From Gallionella sp. (lineage in GTDB: Bacteria; Pseudomonadota; Gammaproteobacteria; Burkholderiales; Gallionellaceae), in NCBI GenBank assembly GCA_028710565.1, contig JAQTTV010000001.1:1-64000 (forward strand): a DNA stretch of 64,000 nucleotides, written 5' to 3'. Positions 58,346-64,000 of this stretch are shown here, piece after piece. The notes beneath the pieces are model-generated. The model searched no databases. It saw only the letters and a list, made by a program, of their open reading frames with translations, and was not told the DNA's origin. Within the stretch, counting starts at the first letter, position 1. Each line of letters opens with the position of its first letter. Made by a program: the position numbers and the translations under genes.

Positions 58346-58907
58346 TAATAAACTGCTACTTGCCTTGATTTTAGGGGTATTCGCGCTACCTTGTTTTGCT
58401 GAAAAAGCGGATCGGGAGAAGCCGATGCACCTAGAAGCGGATCAGGTGGTCATGGATGATGCTCAGCAAATTAGTACCTTCACTGGCAGCGTACAGTTGA
58501 CCCAAGGTACGATGCTGATACGGGGCGATAAAATCGTTATTACTCAAGATAAAGCGGGTAACAAACATGCTACGACGACGGGGCAGCTCGCAAGCTTTCG
58601 CCAAAAACGCGAAGGGGTGGATGAGTATATAGAAAGCTATGCCCAACGCATTGAGTATGACACCCATGCCGAAACCATTGATTTTTATGGTAAAGCTCAG
58701 ATGAAGCGAGAGCAGGACGATCTGCGCGGTGAACATATTACCTATAACACCAAAACGGAAATTTTTCAGGTCAATAGTGGGGCGAATGCCACCATGCCCA
58801 ATATACGGGTCAGAGCGGTGTTGCAACCTAAAAAAGACACTGAAAAACGCCCCGTCCCCAGCACTTTGCCCATACAACCGAGTTCTAATTTAACGCCGAT
58901 TGAGTAG
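58332..58907 (+). CDS. lptA: LPS transport periplasmic protein LptA
   Basis: The 191-residue periplasmic bridge has a signal peptide ([19 protein letters not shown], then FAEK). The OstA-like jellyroll has [24 protein letters not shown] at its start and [13 protein letters not shown]. It carries LPS across the periplasm. The C-terminal tail is proline-rich and charged. It starts 14 bases before the lptC stop; lptB follows after two bases. Confidence 0.9.
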   Translation: MYNLNNKLLLALILGVFALPCFAEKADREKPMHLEADQVVMDDAQQISTFTGSVQLTQGTMLIRGDKIVITQDKAGNKHATTTGQLASFRQKREGVDEYIESYAQRIEYDTHAETIDFYGKAQMKREQDDLRGEHITYNTKTEIFQVNSGANATMPNIRVRAVLQPKKDTEKRPVPSTLPIQPSSNLTPIE

Positions 58908-58909
58908 CT

Positions 58910-59632
58910 ATGAGTGAATTGCGCGCAGCAGGGCTGCAAAAAAAGTATGGTTCACGCATCGTGGTACACAATGCCTCTTTGTCGGTGCACAGTGGTGAAG
59001 TGGTCGGTTTGTTGGGACCCAATGGTGCTGGAAAAACCACCTCGTTTTATATGATCGTTGGTTTGGTGGCGGCCGATGGCGGGAAAATATTCATTGACGA
59101 TAAAGACATCACTCACTTTCCGATTCATCGTCGCGCGCAATTAGGCTTGGGTTATTTGCCGCAAGAAGCGTCCATATTCAGACGGTTAACCGTTTCGCAG
59201 AACATTCAAGCGGTGCTGGAACTGCAAGGCTTAGAGGATGAGTTGCTTGAAAGTCGTCTTGAGGAGCTATTGGACGATTTGCACATCGCGCATATCCGCG
59301 ACAATCCTGCGGTGAGTTTGTCGGGGGGGGAGCGGCGACGGGTCGAAATTGCCCGTGCGTTGGCAACGAATCCGCGATTTATTTTATTGGATGAACCCTT
59401 TGCGGGCGTTGATCCTATCGCGGTACTCGATATTCAAAAAATTATTCGCTTCCTCAAAGAGCGTGATATTGGGGTGCTGATTACCGATCACAATGTGCGC
59501 GAAACCTTGGGAATCTGTGATCGCGCTTACATTATCAATGCGGGTGCGGTGATGGCAGAAGGCAAGCCAGATGAAATCATCTATAATGAAAGCGTCAGAA
59601 AAGTTTATCTAGGTGAAAATTTTAAATTGTAA
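58910..59632 (+). CDS. lptB: LPS export ABC transporter ATPase LptB
   Basis: The 240-residue ABC ATPase powers LPS extraction with LptFG. Walker A is GPNGAGKTT, the Q-loop is in [17 protein letters not shown], the signature is LSGGERRR, Walker B is [13 protein letters not shown], and the switch histidine is in [10 protein letters not shown]. LptF and LptG are not in this window. Confidence 0.96.
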   Translation: MSELRAAGLQKKYGSRIVVHNASLSVHSGEVVGLLGPNGAGKTTSFYMIVGLVAADGGKIFIDDKDITHFPIHRRAQLGLGYLPQEASIFRRLTVSQNIQAVLELQGLEDELLESRLEELLDDLHIAHIRDNPAVSLSGGERRRVEIARALATNPRFILLDEPFAGVDPIAVLDIQKIIRFLKERDIGVLITDHNVRETLGICDRAYIINAGAVMAEGKPDEIIYNESVRKVYLGENFKL

Positions 59633-59700
59633 TGATGTGCTTAATGGACATCATAGATCGTACACCGCTGGTGATCTCTCCTAATTATTACGCCTAATAC

Positions 59701-61122
59701 ATGAAAGCTTCGTTACAACTTCGTTTATCTCAGCAACTTGCATTGACTCCTCAATTGCAGCAAGCCTTGCGCTTGTTGCAGTTGTCCACGCAAGATATGC
59801 AAGAAGAAGTGTCGAGAATGTTGGATGAAAATCCCATGCTGGAAATGGCAGACGATACTTCGTCTATGCCTTTTACTGCCGATACAATGATCGCTACGCC
59901 CCAACAAAAAGAGGTCAGTGATTCACGTGATGATCGTGAAGATAGAGACTTTTCCAGTGAGGCCAGTGATTGGAATACCGCCAGTGCGCCCTACAGCAGT
60001 GATGATGAGGATGATAGTTTTCCTGAACAGGCTGCATTGCAAGCCAGTTTGCGTGAACATCTGCACGATGAACTATGCTTGAGTCAATTGGATGATAAGG
60101 ATCGCCATGTCATTGGCATGCTGATTGAAGCATTGGACGAGAACGGCTATTTAGAGCAAGATTTGGAAGAGCTCGTCACTTTGTTGCCCGCTGAATTAAA
60201 TATCAGTTTAGATGACTTGGAAACCGCATTGGTGCAATTGCAACATCTTGACCAGCCAGGTTTGGGCGCGCGTAATTTGAGCGAGTGTTTAGAATTGCAA
60301 CTCAAGGCCTTACCTAAAGAGACACCCCAACGGGAGTTGGCAATACGCTTAGTCAGAGATTATTTGGGGCTCGTGGGTGCACACGATTTTGCTAAAATAA
60401 AAAAACTATTACGTTGCAGTGATGATGAATTACGTGAGGCGCAATATTTGATTGCGGAGTTAAATCCCAAGCCTGGCGCAGACTTTAACCCAAGCGTTGC
60501 CGATTATGTCGTGCCTGATGTGGTCGTGGAAAAGCATAAAGGCAAATGGCGCGCCCGTTTAAATGTCGAGGCGATGCCTAAGTTGCGGGTGAATCAAGTG
60601 TATGCGCATATTTTGCAGCAGCGCGATGAGAAAAATGGCTCGCAACTCAGCAGTCAATTGCAAGAAGCCAAGTGGCTGATTAAAAATTTACAGCAGCGTT
60701 TTGAAACGATTTTACGCGTAGCGCAAGCCATTGTGGAGCGACAGGAAAAATTTCTGGAACATGGTGATATTGCCATGCGACCGCTCGTGTTGCGTGAGAT
60801 TGCGGAAACACTGGAGATGCACGAATCTACGGTGTCGCGCAGTACCACACAGAAATTTATGCTCACCCCACGTGGTATTTATGAATTTAAGCATTTCTTT
60901 GGCAGCGGTTTAACCACGGAAGATGGCGGCAGTTGTTCTTCTACGGCAATACGCGAACTGATTAAACAATTGGTCAGCGAAGAAGACAGTCGTAAGCCAC
61001 TTACCGATAGCCGCATGTCAGAAATCTTGGCACAGCAGGGCATAGTAGTTGCTCGGCGTACCATAGCAAAGTACCGGGAAGGGTTGCATATCTTGCCGGC
61101 GAATCTCCGTAAATCACTCTAA
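59701..61122 (+). CDS. rpoN: RNA polymerase sigma-54 factor
   Basis: The 473-residue protein has a glutamine/leucine-rich region I at the N-terminus (LRLSQQLALTPQLQQALRLL), an acidic region II (about 60-115) and the core- and DNA-binding domains. The RpoN box is near the end (VARRTIAKYREGLHI), with an HTH upstream (RPLVLREIAETLEMHESTVSR). It serves the sigma-54 promoters predicted upstream of the porin and glnA in this same window. hpf follows after 13 bases. Confidence 0.97.
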   Translation: MKASLQLRLSQQLALTPQLQQALRLLQLSTQDMQEEVSRMLDENPMLEMADDTSSMPFTADTMIATPQQKEVSDSRDDREDRDFSSEASDWNTASAPYSSDDEDDSFPEQAALQASLREHLHDELCLSQLDDKDRHVIGMLIEALDENGYLEQDLEELVTLLPAELNISLDDLETALVQLQHLDQPGLGARNLSECLELQLKALPKETPQRELAIRLVRDYLGLVGAHDFAKIKKLLRCSDDELREAQYLIAELNPKPGADFNPSVADYVVPDVVVEKHKGKWRARLNVEAMPKLRVNQVYAHILQQRDEKNGSQLSSQLQEAKWLIKNLQQRFETILRVAQAIVERQEKFLEHGDIAMRPLVLREIAETLEMHESTVSRSTTQKFMLTPRGIYEFKHFFGSGLTTEDGGSCSSTAIRELIKQLVSEEDSRKPLTDSRMSEILAQQGIVVARRTIAKYREGLHILPANLRKSL

Positions 61123-61135
61123 CAAGGAGCAAACC

Positions 61136-61462
61136 ATGAATCTGCATATCACTGGGCACCATTTGGAAGTTACCCCTGCCATCCGTGAGCATGTAACGAG
61201 CAAATTTGACAAAATCAAACGTCATTTCGACAATGTCATTGATGTGAAAATTATTTTGTCTGTGGAAAAGCTCAAACAAAAGGCGGAAGCCACCATCCAT
61301 ATTAGCGGTAAAGATGTATTTGTCGAATGCGACGATGAAAATTTGTACGTTGCGATTGATATGTTGGTGGATAAATTAGATCGTCAAGTGATTAAACATA
61401 AAGAAAAATTATCTGCACGTCGTCATGACGAGACAGGTAAATTTGCGGTCGACGTGGATTAA
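61136..61462 (+). CDS. hpf: Ribosome hibernation promoting factor
   Basis: The 108-residue, short HPF/YfiA-type protein begins LHITGHHLEVTPAIREHVTSK and has a VIDVKIILSVEKLKQKAEATIH core. It binds the 30S decoding region and favours ribosome dimers or inactivation in stationary phase. It is a standard partner of rpoN in this operon. A terminator-like hairpin follows. Confidence 0.94.
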   Translation: MNLHITGHHLEVTPAIREHVTSKFDKIKRHFDNVIDVKIILSVEKLKQKAEATIHISGKDVFVECDDENLYVAIDMLVDKLDRQVIKHKEKLSARRHDETGKFAVDVD

Positions 61463-61473
61463 TACTCCCTCTC

Positions 61474-61503
61474 AGGCGGCTTTATGCCGCCTTTGTTTTT
61501 TTG
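61474..61503 (+). terminator. Intrinsic terminator between hpf and ptsN
   Basis: AGGCGGC, a TTTAT loop and GCCGCCT are followed by TTGTTTTTTT. A good stem-loop here would separate part of the transcription of rpoN-hpf from ptsN-hprK-rapZ. Confidence 0.85.
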
Positions 61504-61507
61504 AGTG

Positions 61508-61972
61508 ATGACGATGAATTTAATCAGCAAAATTTTGCTTCCAAATAACATTTTTTTGGATCACGAATCCCATAGCAAAAAATGCATTTTTGAACGTGTG
61601 GGATTGTTGTTTGAGAACAATCAAGGTATTGCCAGAAGTGTCGTATTTGATAGTCTCATGCGGCGAGAAAAGCTGGGGTCAACGGGGCTAGGCAAAGGGG
61701 TGGCGATACCGCATGGTCGCATTGCCAAGCTACGTGATGCCACCGCCGCTTTCATTAAGAGTAGTCACCCCATCCCTTTCGATGCACCTGATGGCAAGCC
61801 TGTTCACTTGATGTTTGTGCTGCTGGTGCCAGAACGCGCCACGGATTTACATCTCCAAATTTTAGGGGAATTGGCACAAATGTTCTGCGATGAGCACTTT
61901 CGCAGCCAACTGATTGCTAGCAATGACCCTGTTGTTTTACACAAGCTATTCCATGATTGGCAGGCAAGTTAA
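61508..61972 (+). CDS. ptsN: PTS IIA-like nitrogen regulatory protein PtsN (EIIA-Ntr)
   Basis: The protein of about 154 residues has active-site histidine loop GLGKGVAIPHGRI and the family blocks LMRREKLGSTG and VLLVPERATDLHLQILGELAQ. It takes phosphate from NPr and regulates potassium and nitrogen functions. The in-frame starts are 61508 and 61514 (61505 is GTG); the true start is unsettled. It abuts hprK directly. Confidence 0.93.
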   Translation: MTMNLISKILLPNNIFLDHESHSKKCIFERVGLLFENNQGIARSVVFDSLMRREKLGSTGLGKGVAIPHGRIAKLRDATAAFIKSSHPIPFDAPDGKPVHLMFVLLVPERATDLHLQILGELAQMFCDEHFRSQLIASNDPVVLHKLFHDWQAS

Positions 61973-62911
61973 ATGGCGCAAGTCAATATTCGACAGCTCT
62001 TTGAGGATAAGCAGGCTCGATTGGAGCTGAGTCGTGTAGCGGGTATGGATGGGTTTAATCACATCATCGACAGTGAAGAAGTGTTGGTGTCCAATCAAGG
62101 ACTGGTGGGGCATCTCAACTTTATTCACTCTAATTGGGTGCAAGTGCTGAGTAATATAGAACTAGACTATTTGCGAACCATCTCGGAGTCTGAACGTGAA
62201 CAGGCTTTTGCCAAGCTAGAAGAGAATGGTACGGCTTGCCTGATCGTCGCAGGCGCGACCGATATTCCTGCTGAACTGATCGATTTTGCCAATCGCTCCC
62301 ACATTCCCCTGTTTTCCTCACCCAAGCCTAGTGTCCATTTGATGTGGTTGATTCGTCACTATCTGGCGAAGGAATTGGCGGATTCCACGACCCGTCATGG
62401 CGTATTTTTAGATGTATTGGGCGTGGGGGTGATGATTACGGGTGAAAGTGCCGTGGGGAAAAGTGAGTTAGGTCTTGAGCTGATTACGAGAGGTAACGGC
62501 TTGGTGGCGGACGACATTGTTGAGCTCCATCGCATCGCCCCTGACACGCTTGAGGGACGTTGCCCAGAACTTTTACGTGATTTTCTGGAAGTGCGAGGAT
62601 TGGGCATGTTGAATATCCGTACCATGTTCGGTGAAACGGCGGTACGCCGCAAAAAAAGCCTTAAACTGATCGTCCATTTGCATCGCCCTGCCTGTGGCGA
62701 TGTCTCAAAAATGGAACGTTTGCCGCTGAAAGCAACTCATCGTGAAATTCTGGGCGTAAATATTAATACCGTTAATATTCCTGTGATTGCTGGGCGCAAC
62801 CTTGCGGTGCTGGTGGAAGCTGCAGCGCGCAATTTTGTTTTACAACAGCGCGGTATCAATACCACGGAAGAATTTGTTTCGCGCCACGAACAATTGATGC
62901 TAGGCGATTGA
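61973..62911 (+). CDS. hprK: HPr kinase/phosphorylase
   Basis: The 312-residue, bifunctional protein phosphorylates or dephosphorylates Ser46 of HPr. The N-terminal half is variable. Walker A is [14 protein letters not shown], the signature is [11 protein letters not shown], and [16 protein letters not shown] lies near the end. Its presence with ptsN and rapZ, and without a sugar PTS, is typical of betaproteobacteria. ATGG directly follows the ptsN stop. Confidence 0.95.
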   Translation: MAQVNIRQLFEDKQARLELSRVAGMDGFNHIIDSEEVLVSNQGLVGHLNFIHSNWVQVLSNIELDYLRTISESEREQAFAKLEENGTACLIVAGATDIPAELIDFANRSHIPLFSSPKPSVHLMWLIRHYLAKELADSTTRHGVFLDVLGVGVMITGESAVGKSELGLELITRGNGLVADDIVELHRIAPDTLEGRCPELLRDFLEVRGLGMLNIRTMFGETAVRRKKSLKLIVHLHRPACGDVSKMERLPLKATHREILGVNINTVNIPVIAGRNLAVLVEAAARNFVLQQRGINTTEEFVSRHEQLMLGD

Positions 62912-62952
62912 TACCCTTCCTCAATGGCTACGACGATTTAGAAAGTCAAATC

Positions 62953-63816
62953 ATGCAACTATTTCTCATCAGTGGCTTGTCTGGCTCTGGTAAAAGTGTC
63001 GCGCTTAAAGTGCTAGAAGACAGCGGTTATTATTGCGTTGATAATTTGCCAGCTGATTTATTGGTCAGCTTGGTTAAGCATTTGCAAATGGCAGGTTATA
63101 CACATATCGCGGTGAGCGTGGATGTGCGTAGTGCTAATAGTGTGCGGCTTTTACCGCCTTTGGTAAAGGAAATTCAGCAACAAGGCGTTGACGTGCGTAT
63201 TTTATTTTTAGATGCGCAAAATGCCACGCTGGTGAAACGTTTTTCAGAAACGCGTCGTTTGCATCCTTTGAGTGACCCGATGTTTTTAGAGCAAGGTCAT
63301 GTGGCTCGAACCTTGCCTGAGTGTGTGGAATACGAACGGGAATTGTTATCCGAAATCAGCGATATAGGGCATCATATTGATACAACAGAAACGAATGCCA
63401 ATGCGCTGCGCGCGTGGATTAAGCAACTCATTAAAATAGACAAAGCGCGATTAACGCTGTTATTTCAATCTTTTGGTTTTAAACATGGCATCCCGCTGGA
63501 TGCGGATTTGGTTTTTGACGTGCGTTGTTTGCCCAATCCGCATTATGAGCCGCTATTGCGCCCGTTAACGGGGCGAGATACGTCAGTGATTGAATTCCTA
63601 GAAAATGCACCACTCGTGCAAGAGATGTTTGCGGATATTACGCATTTTGTCGAACGTTGGTTGCCGCATTACATCGCCGATAATCGCAGTTATCTGACCG
63701 TGGGTATTGGGTGTACAGGGGGGCAGCATCGTTCTGTTTTTCTCAGCGAAAAACTCGCTCATCACTTTGCCGATCAGCAACAAGTGTTGATTCGCCACCG
63801 CGAACTCGCGCAATAG
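62953..63816 (+). CDS. rapZ: RNase adapter / nucleotide-binding protein RapZ
   Basis: The 287-residue P-loop protein has Walker [12 protein letters not shown] close to the start, [11 protein letters not shown], the TRRLHPLS block and a C-terminal RNA-binding region ending [19 protein letters not shown]. In enterobacteria it guides RNase E to GlmZ; here the RNA partner is unknown. The ATG at 62953 is chosen because the earlier 15 codons are not family sequence. Confidence 0.94.
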   Translation: MQLFLISGLSGSGKSVALKVLEDSGYYCVDNLPADLLVSLVKHLQMAGYTHIAVSVDVRSANSVRLLPPLVKEIQQQGVDVRILFLDAQNATLVKRFSETRRLHPLSDPMFLEQGHVARTLPECVEYERELLSEISDIGHHIDTTETNANALRAWIKQLIKIDKARLTLLFQSFGFKHGIPLDADLVFDVRCLPNPHYEPLLRPLTGRDTSVIEFLENAPLVQEMFADITHFVERWLPHYIADNRSYLTVGIGCTGGQHRSVFLSEKLAHHFADQQQVLIRHRELAQ

Positions 63817-63819
63817 TCC

Positions 63820-64000
63820 ATGTCCTTGCTGCGTTACATCAAGCTGGGCGACGTGTTGACTTTGGTATTCGCCAGTGCGGGGGTGGTGGTGTTGACGTTA
63901 ACCTTCTGGAACGGGGCTTTAGCAGATAAAGTGGTGATACGCAGCGGAGGCAAAATTTTCCGCGAAGTCTCTTTGTCTCAGGATCAAGAAATTGCGGTCA
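63820..64000 (+). CDS. NusG domain II-containing protein, start only (cut by window edge)
   Basis: An open frame begins at ATG 63820, three bases after the rapZ stop, and runs off the window (60 codons visible). The first 35 residues form a membrane segment (DVLTLVFASAGVVVLTLTFW). A NusG-II-like strand then begins (KVVIRSGGKIFREVSL). The family (NusG_II, formerly DUF1312) is often the first gene of a unit with a Gx-type transporter. The C-terminal domain is not visible. Confidence 0.75.
   Translation, partial: MSLLRYIKLGDVLTLVFASAGVVVLTLTFWNGALADKVVIRSGGKIFREVSLSQDQEIAV

Overview
The window is a 64 kb stretch of bacterial chromosome, about half housekeeping operons and half accessory or lineage-specific genes. 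Several gene orders point to a betaproteobacterium: kdsD-kdsC-lptC-lptA-lptB-rpoN-hpf-ptsN-hprK-rapZ, glyQ-glyS-gmhB-plsC, aroK-aroB-dgt and TorF-type porin-glnK-amtB. A CbbY-type sugar phosphatase hints at a Calvin-cycle autotroph, perhaps Nitrosomonadales-like. That placement is inferred from gene order and content only. No rRNA, tRNA or CRISPR array was seen.

Layout. 1-2 kb: a cyclic-nucleotide-binding/EAL protein cut by the window edge, then corC and ybeY. 2-12 kb: lipA, then glyQ and glyS held apart by a four-gene accessory block (DUF4160, DUF2442, a P-loop ATPase and a TPR protein), then gmhB and plsC. 11.5-17 kb: a TPR protein and a cyclophilin, then a two-gene ATPase plus predicted nuclease module that ends beside a stump of lpxH, then mnmG. 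17-23 kb: aroK, aroB, dgt, cbbY and a LytS/LytTR two-component pair. 23-30 kb: a TIR-STAND ATPase, an outer-membrane protein coupled to a membrane methyltransferase, comM and ubiK. 30-33 kb: porin, glnK and amtB behind a sigma-54/NtrC-type control region. 33-39 kb: bioB, comF and an operon of porin, PstS-like protein and hybrid kinase. 39-46 kb: mshI to mshN of a type IV (MSHA) pilus. 46-56 kb: apaH, a DUF2288 protein, a gamma carbonic anhydrase, a rhodanese, a CDF transporter, glnA, groESL and a large diguanylate cyclase. 56-64 kb: the Kdo/LPS-export/RpoN/PTS-Ntr operon, ending in a NusG-II protein cut by the window edge.

How the genes fit together. Nitrogen control is the clearest theme. 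The window carries rpoN itself, ptsN, glnK-amtB and glnA, and both nitrogen promoters have a readable -24/-12 element with an NtrC-like GCAC-N7-GTGC dyad upstream. Envelope biogenesis is the second theme (gmhB, plsC, kdsD, kdsC, lptABC). Against it stands the apparent loss of lpxH from its usual place. A third theme is probable phage defence or surveillance: three unrelated ATPase-based modules sit between conserved genes. Short REP-like and MITE-like inverted repeats are scattered between genes, and one is read through in the signal-peptide region of an outer-membrane protein gene.
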